The notes under the pieces: generated by a model
What the model was told of the DNA's origin: nothing
The model's input: only the letters and a program-made list of their open reading frames with translations
Databases searched by the model: none
NCBI RefSeq assembly: GCF_044762855.1
Contig: NZ_JBIWFB010000007.1
Location: 1 to 64,000 of the forward strand
Origin: Psychrobacillus sp044762855
GTDB taxonomy: Bacteria; Bacillota; Bacilli; Bacillales_A; Planococcaceae
Reading direction: 5' to 3'
DNA length: 64,000 bases
Position numbers and translations under genes: made by a program
In this document: in pieces, positions 18,555-27,241 of the stretch
Layout of the letters: each line of letters opens with the position of its first letter
How positions within the stretch are numbered: position 1 is the stretch's first letter

Positions 18555-19316
18555 GTGGGGAGAATTATCGCAATTGCCAATCAAAAAGGTGGTGTAGGTA
18601 AGACTACTACATCAGTTAATCTAAGTGCCTGCCTTGCATACTTAGGTAAGAAAGTATTACTTGTAGATATTGATCCGCAGGGAAATGCTTCTAGTGGCGT
18701 AGGTGTAAACAAAGGCGATATAAGTCAATGTATTTACGATGTATTAATAGATGATGTAAGTGTGTTAGAAACTATTCAAGAAACAAAGGTAGAAAACCTA
18801 CATATTGTTCCTGCAACTATTTCCTTAGCAGGTGCAGAAATAGAATTAGTTTCAACTATTTCACGAGAAGTTCGATTAAAAAAGGCGTTACAAGAAGTAG
18901 AAAGCCGATACGATTATATAATTATCGATTGCCCACCATCGCTTGGTTTACTAACAATTAATTCTTTGACTGCATCGAATGCTATTATCATACCAGTTCA
19001 ATGTGAGTTCTATGCACTAGAAGGGTTAAGTCAGTTATTAAGTACAATCCGTCTTGTGCAAAAACATTTAAATAAGCATCTAGAGATTGACGGGGTACTA
19101 TTAACAATGTTTGATGCTAGAACTAATTTAGGTATTCAAGTAATCGAAGAAGTGAAAAAGTATTTTCAAGAGAAAGTATATAAAACAATAATTCCTAGAA
19201 ATGTTCGCTTGAGCGAAGCACCGAGTCATGGAGAACCAATTATTATTTACGATCCGAAGTCTAGAGGAGCAGAAGTATACTTAGAACTAGCGAAGGAAGT
19301 GATTCGTAATGGCTAA
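18555..19316 (+). CDS. soj: Chromosome-partitioning ATPase Soj/ParA
   Basis: A 253-residue ParA ATPase, the same length as B. subtilis Soj. It has the deviant Walker A KGGVGKTTT near residues 12-20, Walker A' DIDPQGNASSG and Walker B DYIIIDCPPSLGLL. It cooperates with ParB at parS and in B. subtilis also regulates DnaA. The frame opens 21 nt earlier at an ATG. The GTG at 18555 gives the family N-terminus (GRIIAIANQKGG), but the RBS (AAAGTAGG) is weak for either. It overlaps parB by 8 nt. Confidence 0.95.
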   Translation: MGRIIAIANQKGGVGKTTTSVNLSACLAYLGKKVLLVDIDPQGNASSGVGVNKGDISQCIYDVLIDDVSVLETIQETKVENLHIVPATISLAGAEIELVSTISREVRLKKALQEVESRYDYIIIDCPPSLGLLTINSLTASNAIIIPVQCEFYALEGLSQLLSTIRLVQKHLNKHLEIDGVLLTMFDARTNLGIQVIEEVKKYFQEKVYKTIIPRNVRLSEAPSHGEPIIIYDPKSRGAEVYLELAKEVIRNG

Positions 19317-20145
19317 AGGTTTAGGAAAAGGTATTAATGCACTCTTTCCTGGTGAAAGTTTAGAAAAAACAGAGAAAGTAGAACAAATTAGTTTAGCGGA
19401 AATTAAACCCAATCCTTATCAACCTAGAAAAGTATTCGATGAAGAAGCAATGAAGGAACTTACAGAATCTATTAAAGAACACGGTGTATTACAACCAATA
19501 ATTCTCCGAAAAAAAGGTTCAAAATATGAAATCGTCGTTGGAGAGAGAAGATACAGAGCATCTCAGCTTGCAAGTTTAGATATAATACCTGCTGTTATTC
19601 GAGAACTAACCGACCAGCAAATGATGGAACTTGCTATTTTGGAAAATTTACAGCGTGAAGATTTAACGCCAATAGAAGAAGCAGAAGCTTATCAAAACTT
19701 AATGGAACACTTAAATTTAACGCAAGAGCAACTTGCATTTAGATTAGGTAAAAGTAGACCACATATTGCTAATCACGTACGATTACTCACTTTACCAGAA
19801 ATCGTCAGAGATACAATTTCCGAAGGTACTTTAACTATGGGACATGGAAAAGCATTATTAGGTTTAAAAAAGAAAAAAAACATCCCAGTAATTATGAAAA
19901 AAACGATAAAAGAAAATCTGAATGTACGCCAATTAGAAGCATTAGTACAACGATTAAATGAGAATGTTCCACGTGAAACAAAAAAAGAGGAAAAAGACAT
20001 TTTTACAAAAGAAAAAGAATCTGAGTTAAGAGACTTCTTTGGTACATCCGTGTCTATAACAAAAGGTAAAGACAAAGGGAAAATTGAAATTGAGTTTTAT
20101 TCAGAAGACGACTTAGAAAGAATATTAGAGTTATTAGAAAATTAA
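19309..20145 (+). CDS. parB: Chromosome-partitioning protein ParB (Spo0J)
   Basis: A 278-residue parS-binding CTPase clamp. N-terminal CTP-binding motif GERRYRA lies near residues 82-88, the central helix-turn-helix is LTQEQLAFRLGKSRPHIANHV, and the C-terminus is a dimerisation domain. It loads SMC and segregates origins; in B. subtilis it also affects Spo0A activation. Translation is coupled to soj by an 8-nt overlap. A perfect parS lies inside its own 3' coding part. Confidence 0.97.
   Translation: MAKGLGKGINALFPGESLEKTEKVEQISLAEIKPNPYQPRKVFDEEAMKELTESIKEHGVLQPIILRKKGSKYEIVVGERRYRASQLASLDIIPAVIRELTDQQMMELAILENLQREDLTPIEEAEAYQNLMEHLNLTQEQLAFRLGKSRPHIANHVRLLTLPEIVRDTISEGTLTMGHGKALLGLKKKKNIPVIMKKTIKENLNVRQLEALVQRLNENVPRETKKEEKDIFTKEKESELRDFFGTSVSITKGKDKGKIEIEFYSEDDLERILELLEN
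19965..19980. promoter_or_regulatory. parS site inside parB (perfect)
   Basis: TGTTCCACGTGAAACA matches all 16 bases of the consensus. It lies in parB codons for NVPRETK, the same position as the well-known parS inside B. subtilis spo0J. Confidence 0.96.
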
Positions 20146-20148
20146 ATT

Positions 20149-20188
20149 AACCTATTTCTAGGGGGACCTAGAAATAGGTTATATTTTT
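20149..20188 (+). terminator. parB terminator
   Basis: The 13-bp stem AACCTATTTCTAG / CTAGAAATAGGTT with a 6-nt loop is followed by a T-rich tail, directly after parB. Confidence 0.88.
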
Positions 20189-20210
20189 AGAAACGAGATG
20201 AAGAATTCGG

Positions 20211-20918
20211 ATGGTATTGTTGGGGACTTTGGTCAATGCTCTATTAATAATTATAGGAGCTATTGCTGGAAGACTATTAAAGGGAATTCCAGAAAATATG
20301 AAACAAACAGTAATGGGTGCTATTGGGATTACGGTGACCTTATTAGGTATTCAAATGGGCTTAAAAAGTAGCAATTTTGTATTAATTATTATTTGTATCG
20401 TATTTGGTGCAGTTATCGGAGAATGGATTGATTTAGATAAGGGCTTAAATAAACTAGGTCAGTTTATAGAGAAAAGGTTTGGGTCAAAAGCCTCTCAAGG
20501 AGGAGGTATTGCACAGGGATTTGTTACGAGTACACTTATATTTGTTATTGGGGCAATGGGAGTTTTAGGAGCATTAAATAGCGGACTTCAAAATGATCAT
20601 GAATTACTCATTAGTAAAGGTATAATTGATGGTTTTACTTCTGTTATTTTGTCTGCAACTTTAGGGATAGGTGTTTTACTATCAGCTTTTCCAGTGTTAA
20701 TTTACCAGGGATTAATCGCTTTATTTGCAACGCAAATTACTAAAATTATACCAGAAGCTGCACTTGAATTGTTTCTTCAAGAAATGACAGCTACTGGTGG
20801 AATAATGATTATCGCAATCGGTTTAAATTTACTTGGTTTGACAAAAATTAGAGTAGCAAATCTCTTGCCGAGTTTAGTCATTGTTGGCATTGCGGTCGCT
20901 TTCATTTATAATTTTTAA
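20211..20918 (+). CDS. DUF554 family membrane protein
   Basis: A 235-residue integral membrane protein with about six hydrophobic segments. It has family-typical stretches GRLLKGIPENMKQTVMGAIG and FVIGAMGVLGALNSGL, and matches the DUF554 (YdfK-like) family, possibly a transporter; its function is unknown. The ATG has only a weak RBS, and a TTG six bases later is a possible alternative. It stands where B. subtilis has yyaD. Its last 45 nt overlap the convergent yyaC gene on the other strand. Confidence 0.85.
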   Translation: MVLLGTLVNALLIIIGAIAGRLLKGIPENMKQTVMGAIGITVTLLGIQMGLKSSNFVLIIICIVFGAVIGEWIDLDKGLNKLGQFIEKRFGSKASQGGGIAQGFVTSTLIFVIGAMGVLGALNSGLQNDHELLISKGIIDGFTSVILSATLGIGVLLSAFPVLIYQGLIALFATQITKIIPEAALELFLQEMTATGGIMIIAIGLNLLGLTKIRVANLLPSLVIVGIAVAFIYNF

Positions 20919-21473
20919 ATTATAACGATGCCACGCTAAAAGAAGGGCGCGTGAAATTACCTTACCCATTTCAAAAGTTAAGTTAAGTCGTGTACTTTGT
21001 AAAACGTTGTATTCCATAAAGCCTCCAATGTTCACAACTGCTTTAATGGAAACTTCTCCAATTGGAGGTAATTCTTTTTTTACAGCTTTTCCTGGATAAA
21101 GTGGACCAGGATGTACAATAATTTGCCCGATATTATTGGAATTCCCTAAACAAGCATCAATGGCAACAATATAGGGTGAATCAGGTGAGCTTTTTAACTT
21201 TTCTACGGTTTCTTCTAAATTTAAAGCATGTAATGGACTATCTAAAGTACCGACAATTTGAAAGGGAAAAGAAACGAGCTGAGTTAAAAAGGAACCGGTC
21301 ATTGGTCCGAGGGCATCACCTGTAGAGCGATCAGTTCCTATACAACAAAAGACTACGTTTGGATGGTCAAAAGGAATATGTGTTAAAAAGTAGTTGCTTA
21401 ATCGCCAAACTACTCCTGTTTCTTTATAATAGATAGTAGAAAGAGATTGAAGAGCTGTTGCTTGAGAGTTCAT
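20874..21473 (-). CDS. yyaC: Sporulation protein YyaC
   Basis: A 199-residue protein of the YyaC family, related to the fold of the germination protease Gpr. The typical VVFCCIGTDRSTGDALGPMTG segment is near residues 36-56, and the LDSPLHALNLEETV and VAIDACLGN segments follow. It is a sporulation-associated protein whose substrate is unknown. It is transcribed against its neighbours. It converges on and overlaps the DUF554 gene by 45 nt, so the two transcripts would be antisense there. Confidence 0.9.
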   Translation of the reverse strand: MNSQATALQSLSTIYYKETGVVWRLSNYFLTHIPFDHPNVVFCCIGTDRSTGDALGPMTGSFLTQLVSFPFQIVGTLDSPLHALNLEETVEKLKSSPDSPYIVAIDACLGNSNNIGQIIVHPGPLYPGKAVKKELPPIGEVSIKAVVNIGGFMEYNVLQSTRLNLTFEMGKVISRALLLAWHRYNLKIINESDRNANND

Positions 21474-21552
21474 ATATTTAACTCACTTTCTTTTTAATAT
21501 AGTATATGCATTTAGAAAAATATTTATTCAATTAGAGGTGACAAACAACTTT

Positions 21553-22383
21553 ATGGAGGAAATTATTAAGAAAACTATTGAGAAAGTGCAAAAATATTTA
21601 TTTAACGAGGATACTTGGATACAACTTGGAATTATTAGTTTAAAAATAATTGTTATTTTAATACTAACGGCAATTGTGGTAAGAATTGGCAAACGAATTA
21701 TCCAAAAGTTGTTTGCAGTCAGAGAAAAGAGTCCTTTAGGGTATTCAGAACGTAGACAAAATACATTAGAGAAACTCCTTCAAAATATTTTAGTTAATGT
21801 TGTATATTTCACCGCAATTATAGCTATATTAAGTACTTTTGGTATAAAGGTAGTGGGACTAATTGCAGGAGCAGGTATTGTTGGTCTTGCAGTTGGTTTC
21901 GGTGCACAAAGCTTAGTGAAAGATGTAATTACAGGGTTTTTTATTATATTTGAAGATCAATTCGCAGTTGGAGATCAAGTCCAAATTGGTTCAGCTAATG
22001 GAACTGTGCAGGAAATCGGCTTACGTACTACGAAAGTGAAAAGCTATACAGGGGAGCTTCATATTATTCCAAATGGAGCTATTACAAACGTTGTTAATTA
22101 CTCCATTTATAATTCATTAGCTTTGATAGATGTGAGTGTAGCACCTGAAACAGATCTCCCAGCTTTAGAGGACAGTATACAAGCATTTTTGAAATATCTA
22201 CCTAGTAAATATGAAGAGCTTGTTAAAGTTCCACGTTTCCTAGGAGTACAAAGTTTTAGTGCGACCGAGATTGTTGTTCGGATTACCGCTGAGACAATAC
22301 CGACAAAACAAGCTGAAATTGCTAGAAAAATACGGAGAGATTTAAAAGAATTTCTTGAACAAAAAGGTATTCAAATTTCCTGA
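21553..22383 (+). CDS. MscS-family small-conductance mechanosensitive channel
   Basis: A 276-residue channel that releases solutes on hypo-osmotic shock. One membrane helix lies at about 20-42, a second near 75-95, and the pore-lining third has the glycine/alanine pattern GLIAGAGIVGLAVGFGAQSLVKDVI. The beta-domain follows (GDQVQIGSANGTVQEIGLRTT) and the C-terminal region contains IPNGAITNVVNYS. The frame is open from a GTG 15 nt earlier. I favour the ATG, because GAGGTGA is then the RBS. yyzM and ychF follow in the same direction. Confidence 0.9.
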   Translation: MEEIIKKTIEKVQKYLFNEDTWIQLGIISLKIIVILILTAIVVRIGKRIIQKLFAVREKSPLGYSERRQNTLEKLLQNILVNVVYFTAIIAILSTFGIKVVGLIAGAGIVGLAVGFGAQSLVKDVITGFFIIFEDQFAVGDQVQIGSANGTVQEIGLRTTKVKSYTGELHIIPNGAITNVVNYSIYNSLALIDVSVAPETDLPALEDSIQAFLKYLPSKYEELVKVPRFLGVQSFSATEIVVRITAETIPTKQAEIARKIRRDLKEFLEQKGIQIS

Positions 22384-22425
22384 TTAAGTAACAATTATTG
22401 AATAAAGTAAAAGTAGGTGATAAAA

Positions 22426-22626
22426 ATGGAAAGTAAGCAGTTTCAACTAAATGATATTGTAGAGATGAAAAAACAACATCCATGTGGAACGAATGCATGG
22501 AAAATCATTCGTATGGGAGCAGACATCCGAATTAAATGTGAAGGATGTCAACATAGTGTACTCATTCCACGAAAAGAATTTGAAAAAAAGATGAAGCGAC
22601 TTTTAAAACAAGCAGATGCCGAGTAA
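22426..22626 (+). CDS. yyzM: DUF951 protein YyzM
   Basis: A small (66-residue) protein of the DUF951 family with the conserved VEMKKQHPCGTNAWKIIRMGADIRIKC segment and a following CEGCQH, so a CxxC-type zinc or redox site is possible. Its function is unknown. It has AGGTGA 6 nt before the ATG. Position between an MscS gene and ychF is conserved in B. subtilis. Confidence 0.9.
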   Translation: MESKQFQLNDIVEMKKQHPCGTNAWKIIRMGADIRIKCEGCQHSVLIPRKEFEKKMKRLLKQADAE

Positions 22627-22713
22627 AGATAGACTTTTAGTATCAAAATCAATATAATGAACAGGTTATAAATAAAAAAATGTAGGTTAATATAGAGAAG
22701 GGTTGTGACATAT

Positions 22714-23814
22714 ATGGCATTGACGGCAGGAATCGTAGGATTACCGAACGTAGGAAAATCCACACTGTTTAATGCAATAACGAAAGCGGGGGCACTTGCA
22801 GCTAACTACCCGTTTGCTACAATTGATCCAAACGTAGGGATTGTTGAAGTTCCAGATGCACGTTTAGATAAGTTAACAGAACTAGTAACACCAAAGAAAA
22901 CTGTTCCAACGGCATTCGAGTTTACAGATATTGCGGGAATTGTAGAAGGAGCTAGTAAAGGGGAAGGTCTTGGTAACAAGTTCTTAGCCCATATCCGTGA
23001 AGTAGATGCAATTTGCCAAGTAGTCCGTTGCTTTAACGATGAAAATATTACACATGTTTCTGGTAAAGTGGACCCGATCTCCGACATAGAAGTTATTAAT
23101 TTGGAGTTAATTTTAGCGGATTTAGAAAGCGTTGATAAACGTTTAGCTCGTGTTGCCAAAATGGCAAAACAAAAAGATAAGGATGCAATGGTAGAAGAGC
23201 CAATCCTTACACGTTTAAAAGAGGCTTTTGAAGCTGGTAAACCAGGACGTTCGGTTGACTTTTCGGAAGAGGAGCTTCGAGTAGTAAAAGGACTTCATTT
23301 ATTAACAATTAAACCAATGCTTTACGTTGCGAATGTATCAGAAGATGATATTATGGCAGATGAAGAAAATGAATACGTGCAAAAAGTACGCGCATTTGCT
23401 GCGGAAGAGGGAGCACAAGTAATTGTCGTTTGTGCAAAGATTGAAGAAGAAATGGCAGCATTAGAAGACGAAGAAAAGCAAATGTTCCTAGAAGAATTAG
23501 GAATTGAAGAATCTGGATTAGATCAGCTTATTAAAGCTTCTTACTCTTTACTTGGACTTGCTACATATTTCACAGCTGGTGTACAAGAAGTACGTGCATG
23601 GACATTCCGTAAAGGGATGAAGGCACCACAATGTGCGGGAGTTATTCACACAGACTTTGAAAAAGGGTTTATTCGTGCAGAAACAGTTTCATACGATGAT
23701 TTAGTTGAAAATGGATCTATGGCAGCTGCTAAAGAAGCAGGAAAAGTTCGTTTAGAAGGAAAAGAATATGTAGTACAAGATGGCGACGTAATGTTGTTCC
23801 GTTTTAATGTTTAA
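22714..23814 (+). CDS. ychF: Redox-regulated ATPase YchF
   Basis: An Obg-family P-loop protein of 366 residues that prefers ATP. It has GLPNVGKSTLFNAIT at residues 8-22, the DIAGIVEGASKGEGLGNKFL switch region, a coiled-coil insertion, and a C-terminal TGS domain (IHTDFEKGFIRAETVSYDDL). It is ribosome-associated and linked to stress responses in other bacteria. The start at 22714 (MALTAGIVGLPN) matches the family; the frame is open from a GTG 9 nt earlier. Confidence 0.97.
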   Translation: MALTAGIVGLPNVGKSTLFNAITKAGALAANYPFATIDPNVGIVEVPDARLDKLTELVTPKKTVPTAFEFTDIAGIVEGASKGEGLGNKFLAHIREVDAICQVVRCFNDENITHVSGKVDPISDIEVINLELILADLESVDKRLARVAKMAKQKDKDAMVEEPILTRLKEAFEAGKPGRSVDFSEEELRVVKGLHLLTIKPMLYVANVSEDDIMADEENEYVQKVRAFAAEEGAQVIVVCAKIEEEMAALEDEEKQMFLEELGIEESGLDQLIKASYSLLGLATYFTAGVQEVRAWTFRKGMKAPQCAGVIHTDFEKGFIRAETVSYDDLVENGSMAAAKEAGKVRLEGKEYVVQDGDVMLFRFNV

Positions 23815-23820
23815 TATAAA

Positions 23821-23854
23821 AGATTAGCGAACTTTCTCGCTAATCTTTTTTTAA
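23821..23854. terminator. Bidirectional terminator between ychF and the DUF3267 gene
   Basis: The 10-bp perfect stem AGATTAGCGA / TCGCTAATCT has a 6-nt loop. T7 follows on the plus strand and A-rich sequence precedes it. It serves ychF, and its 3' end overlaps the convergent gene's tail. Confidence 0.85.
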
Positions 23855-24388
23855 TACATACAGTTTAGGTTTTACAGGATCATCTTTAATTAACACATCG
23901 TTAGGATATCTTTTTAGCTCTTTATACATGGCAAAGTCTCCAGCTGCACCAGCAATTAACCAGGCGCCTAATAGGACTAGCATAGGTGATTGAATAATAA
24001 ATCCTATTAACATAGGAAGAACGCCAGTCGTCCAAAAAGGTAGCAGTAATGCTTTTTTCATCGCACGATTAGGTAATGGAATATTCGTTGTTGCATAGGC
24101 AATACCCATTTTGAGATTAACGCCATAGTCCATGCTACTCCAAGGGACTTTCCCGAACAAATAAAAACCGATTAAATGAAAAGCTTCATGTAAAACAATT
24201 AATAGTGCATATCCAATAAAAAATAATAGAAGATCCATGAGTGAGAATATTACTTCAAAGCCACCATATAACCAAATATAAAAAAAGATTCCAAGTAGTG
24301 AAAGTAAAATGGTCATAATGAAGCTAGACCAAGTGACTTTTTTCAAATCAATTTCAATTACGGATAAATAATCTTCTTGGTTTTCCAT
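23840..24388 (-). CDS. DUF3267 putative membrane metalloprotease
   Basis: A 182-residue membrane protein with four to five hydrophobic segments. The first two hydrophobic stretches flank VLHEAFHLIGFYLFG near residue 75-90, a HExxH zinc-metalloprotease motif in a membrane setting, as in the DUF3267 family. Substrate is unknown. The frame is open 90 nt upstream, but GGAGGG lies 9 nt before the ATG at 24388 and MENQEDYLS is a plausible cytoplasmic start. Confidence 0.85.
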   Translation of the reverse strand: MENQEDYLSVIEIDLKKVTWSSFIMTILLSLLGIFFYIWLYGGFEVIFSLMDLLLFFIGYALLIVLHEAFHLIGFYLFGKVPWSSMDYGVNLKMGIAYATTNIPLPNRAMKKALLLPFWTTGVLPMLIGFIIQSPMLVLLGAWLIAGAAGDFAMYKELKRYPNDVLIKDDPVKPKLYVLKKD

Positions 24389-24445
24389 GAACAATCCCTC
24401 CATTAATGTAAATATACATGAATAGCAAAAACTATGACAATGAAC

Positions 24446-24474
24446 TTGAAATAATAAAATAATTATGGTACAAT
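24446..24474 (+). promoter_or_regulatory. rpsF promoter
   Basis: TTGAAA at 24446-24451, a 17-bp spacer and TACAAT at 24469-24474, about 80 nt before rpsF. The leader contains a hairpin GTCGATTG / CAATCGAC (24509-24529) that might be an S6:S18 binding structure. I could not match the known motif, so that part is a guess. Confidence 0.75.
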
Positions 24475-24555
24475 TCATTGATGTGAGTAATAGAATTACT
24501 TGCTCCTTGTCGATTGTTCATCAATCGACCAAAGACCATAGGGAGGTGTAAATAG

Positions 24556-24846
24556 ATGAGAACGTACGAATTAATGTACATTATTCAACCAGCAATCGAA
24601 GAAGATGCGAAAAAAGCTTTAGTTGAGCGTTTCAATGAAATCCTAACTTCAAACGGTGCTGAAATCATCGAAGCAAAAGACTGGGGTAAACGCCGCTTAG
24701 CTTACGAAATCAATGACTTACGTGAAGGTTTCTACCAAATCGTTAAAGCAAACGCTGATTCAAAAGCAATCGATGAATACATTCGTTTAGCTAACATCAA
24801 TGAGGACATTATCCGTCACATTGCTGTTCGTATCGACGATAAATAA
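24556..24846 (+). CDS. rpsF: 30S ribosomal protein S6
   Basis: The 96-residue S6, which binds 16S rRNA as a heterodimer with S18. It begins MRTYELMYIIQPAIEEDAKK and has the family's beta-alpha-beta pattern. Codon use is biased to highly expressed codons. RBS is GGGAGGTG. It heads the rpsF-ssb-rpsR operon, and S6 and S18 are encoded in the same transcript. Confidence 0.98.
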   Translation: MRTYELMYIIQPAIEEDAKKALVERFNEILTSNGAEIIEAKDWGKRRLAYEINDLREGFYQIVKANADSKAIDEYIRLANINEDIIRHIAVRIDDK

Positions 24847-24890
24847 TAAAATCGACTTAACAAAAGCTGAATGAGGGAGGTTGTACACTG

Positions 24891-25400
24891 ATGATTAACC
24901 GTGTCGTTTTAGTTGGAAGACTAACAAAAGATCCGGAACTTCGCTATACACCAAGTGGAGTGGCAATGGCAAGATTTACACTAGCTGTCAATCGAACATT
25001 TTCAAACCAACAAGGTGAAAGAGAAGCTGATTTTATCAACTGTGTCGTTTGGAGAAAACAAGCGGAAAATACAGCTAACTTTTTGAAAAAAGGAAGTTTA
25101 GCAGGTGTCGAAGGGCGTATTCAAACAGGCAGTTATGAAGGACAAGATGGAAAACGTGTTTATACGACGGATGTTGTCGCAGACAGCGTTCAGTTCCTAG
25201 AACCACGTAGTAGTTCTGGAGATCGTGGCCAATCGGGACAACCGTATGGTGGCGGACAACAGCAACAACAGCAAAATCCATATCCGACATATCAGCAAAA
25301 CCAACCAATGAATCAGCAAAATTATACACGTGTAGATGAAGATCCTTTTGCAAATAGTAGTGGACCAATCGAAGTATCGGATGACGATCTACCATTCTAA
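24891..25400 (+). CDS. ssb: Single-stranded DNA-binding protein
   Basis: A 169-residue SSB. The OB fold spans residues 1-105 (MINRVVLVGRLTKDPELRYT; FINCVVWRKQAENTANFLKKG). A glycine/glutamine-rich linker with a run of Q follows, then the acidic interaction tip DDDLPF that recruits replication and repair enzymes. RBS is GGGAGG. It lies between rpsF and rpsR, as in B. subtilis, where competence and housekeeping SSB levels come from this operon. Confidence 0.98.
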   Translation: MINRVVLVGRLTKDPELRYTPSGVAMARFTLAVNRTFSNQQGEREADFINCVVWRKQAENTANFLKKGSLAGVEGRIQTGSYEGQDGKRVYTTDVVADSVQFLEPRSSSGDRGQSGQPYGGGQQQQQQNPYPTYQQNQPMNQQNYTRVDEDPFANSSGPIEVSDDDLPF

Positions 25401-25446
25401 AAGGACTTCACGCATGTGACTTTAATCGAAAAGGAGGCAATCTATT

Positions 25447-25683
25447 ATGGCACCACGTCGCGGAGGCAAAAGACGCCGTAAAGTTTGTTACTTCACAGCT
25501 AACAACATTACACACATCGATTACAAAGATGTAGATTTGTTGAAAAAATTCGTGTCAGAGCGTGGGAAAATTCTTCCACGTCGTGTGACAGGAACAAGCG
25601 CGAAGTACCAACGTAAATTAACACGAGCTATTAAAGTATCTCGTATCATGGCTTTACTTCCATTCTCTTCTGAAGAGAGATAA
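25447..25683 (+). CDS. rpsR: 30S ribosomal protein S18
   Basis: A 78-residue basic protein, partner of S6 on the small-subunit platform. It has CYFTANNITHIDYKDVDLLKKF and the C-terminal TRAIKVSRIMALLPF. RBS AAAGGAGG. It is the last gene of the operon; a strong terminator follows immediately. Confidence 0.98.
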   Translation: MAPRRGGKRRRKVCYFTANNITHIDYKDVDLLKKFVSERGKILPRRVTGTSAKYQRKLTRAIKVSRIMALLPFSSEER

Positions 25684-25694
25684 GTTTATAAATC

Positions 25695-25722
25695 AAAGGA
25701 CCGGGAAACCGGTCCTTTTTTG
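25695..25722 (+). terminator. rpsR terminator
   Basis: The 10-bp stem AAAGGACCGG / CCGGTCCTTT has a GAAA tetraloop (with the last G of the arm) and a T tail. A composite repeat begins directly behind it. Confidence 0.92.
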
Positions 25723-26156
25723 TTGCTTAAGAATCTGGATAGCTTTAGACAGTTGGATAATTTTTTAGGAATATAGGATATAGTAATTTGTATGTTAAAT
25801 AGGGATAATGCTACGTCGCTAACGATCTTGCAGGGTCTCACATCTTCGTGGAAAGTTCCAAAGAATGGCTAAGGGCAATTAAATAGCTATTGAAAGCAAC
25901 TAATTTCAGTATGAAAGCAACTAAATTGCAGATGAGAGCAACTAATTTCTTGCAATAGCAAGTTTACTTGGAATGAGACGACCATGATTTAGATATATTA
26001 TAGGAATAATATTCCTTTATTCCTCTATTTGAGTAAGATGAGTCTTCACAACTTACGCCTAAGTAGCGGTGAAGGCCCATTCACTCATCCCATGGAAAGC
26101 GTCCGTCCTGCAGCGAAAATCACAGCGTTCACTAAGACACACTATCTCTATAGTAT
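25722..26156. repeat. Composite intergenic repeat, copy A
   Basis: First of three related non-coding elements in the window. Modules in order: a 70-bp lead starting TTGCTTAAGAA right after a terminator; a terminal repeat around AATAGGGATAATG (25793-25816); GTCGCTAAC..CTTGCAGGGTCTCAC; three 21-nt tandem units built on GAAAGCAACTAA (25892-25954); CAAGTTTACTTGG; a module with GCGGTGAAGGC..GGAAAGCGTCC..GCGAAAATC (about 26040-26125); and the inverted terminal repeat TAAGACACACTATCTCTATA (26133-26152). No protein-coding frame is supported. Confidence 0.8.
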
Positions 26157-26287
26157 AAAAAATATCCTTTAAAAGGTTATTTTTGATTGCTCCATTTGAA
26201 AAAGGATAGTCGGAAGAGTATGGAGTTTTAGTTGATGTAGTAAATCTGTTACAATGAATAGATGACTAGGATAAAGGAAGGTACTAC

Positions 26288-27229
26288 ATGCAAAAAAATC
26301 AGTCAAACTATTTAACTTATGGGTCTATGATGATTGCACTATTTGCTATTCTTTTAGCAATATCTATTTATATTCCGATAATAAGTGTAATAACTGTGTT
26401 TATAGTTCCATTACCTATCGCTTGGTACAGTGCTAAATTTGATCGAAGACAAGCTATACTTGTAACTGTTTTATCCATAGTAATTTCTTATCTAATCGGT
26501 GGGATTATTGGATTGTTAGCAGGACTAATAGCTGCCCCTATAGGGTTAATAATAGGGCATTCAATTCAGCAGCAAAAGTCAAAGCTTCATATACTAATGA
26601 GCACTGGAATTTTCTTATTAATTATGGCAGCATTGCAATACATAGTATCTATTTTAGTATTAAATATGAACGTAATAGAGAACCTTTTAGAAGGCCTTGA
26701 AATATCCTACAAACAAGCAGGAAGTATTATGTCTTCCGTCGGACAACTGCCAGAAGATTATGATGAGCGTGTTTCACAGGCTTTATTACTTTTCAGATCG
26801 ACTCTGCCTTCTTATTTTATTGGGGCCATGTTCATAACTGCTTTAGTTTACGTAGTTATTAACTTTTCGGTATTGAAGAAATTAAAACTAGAGGTTCCGA
26901 AATTTTCAAAGTTCATGGATTTTAGACTACCGAAAGTGGTGTTATGGTATTATTTAATTGTATCCATTTTCACTTTGTTTGTGACATTTGAAGTTGGAAC
27001 TTTTGGTTACTTACTATTTGTGAATGCGTTGCTTATTTTAAGAGTGCTTTTGTTTTTGCAAGGCATTTCGCTTATTCACTATTATTTTTATGTGCAAGGA
27101 TGGCCAAAATGGTCTGCTATTTTCGCAACAATTCTTGCGATTCCGCTCTTTACTTTTACTATTATATTAGGTGTATTAGATTTAGGATTTAATTTGAGAG
27201 CATTTTTAAAAGACAGGTACAAAAAATGA
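26288..27229 (+). CDS. yybS: DUF2232 membrane protein YybS
   Basis: A 313-residue, very hydrophobic protein with about eight membrane segments, matching the DUF2232 family (YybS). Residues 10-120 look like the substrate-binding subunit of an ECF-type transporter (LIGGIIGLLAGLIAAPIGLIIG). Function is unproven. RBS GGAAGGT. gdpP starts 12 nt after its stop, and the pair yybS-gdpP is conserved, so a functional link to c-di-AMP signalling is possible. Confidence 0.9.
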   Translation: MQKNQSNYLTYGSMMIALFAILLAISIYIPIISVITVFIVPLPIAWYSAKFDRRQAILVTVLSIVISYLIGGIIGLLAGLIAAPIGLIIGHSIQQQKSKLHILMSTGIFLLIMAALQYIVSILVLNMNVIENLLEGLEISYKQAGSIMSSVGQLPEDYDERVSQALLLFRSTLPSYFIGAMFITALVYVVINFSVLKKLKLEVPKFSKFMDFRLPKVVLWYYLIVSIFTLFVTFEVGTFGYLLFVNALLILRVLLFLQGISLIHYYFYVQGWPKWSAIFATILAIPLFTFTIILGVLDLGFNLRAFLKDRYKK

Positions 27230-27241
27230 GGAGCTGATCAA

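Noticed and set aside
24509..24529. Hairpin in the rpsF leader as an S6:S18 regulatory motif
   Set aside because: The stem is real, but I could not find the conserved bulge/loop features of the known motif, so it is only mentioned with the promoter.
25892..25954. Possible CRISPR array
   Set aside because: The units are contiguous 21-mers without separate spacers, there are too few of them, and no cas genes exist nearby.
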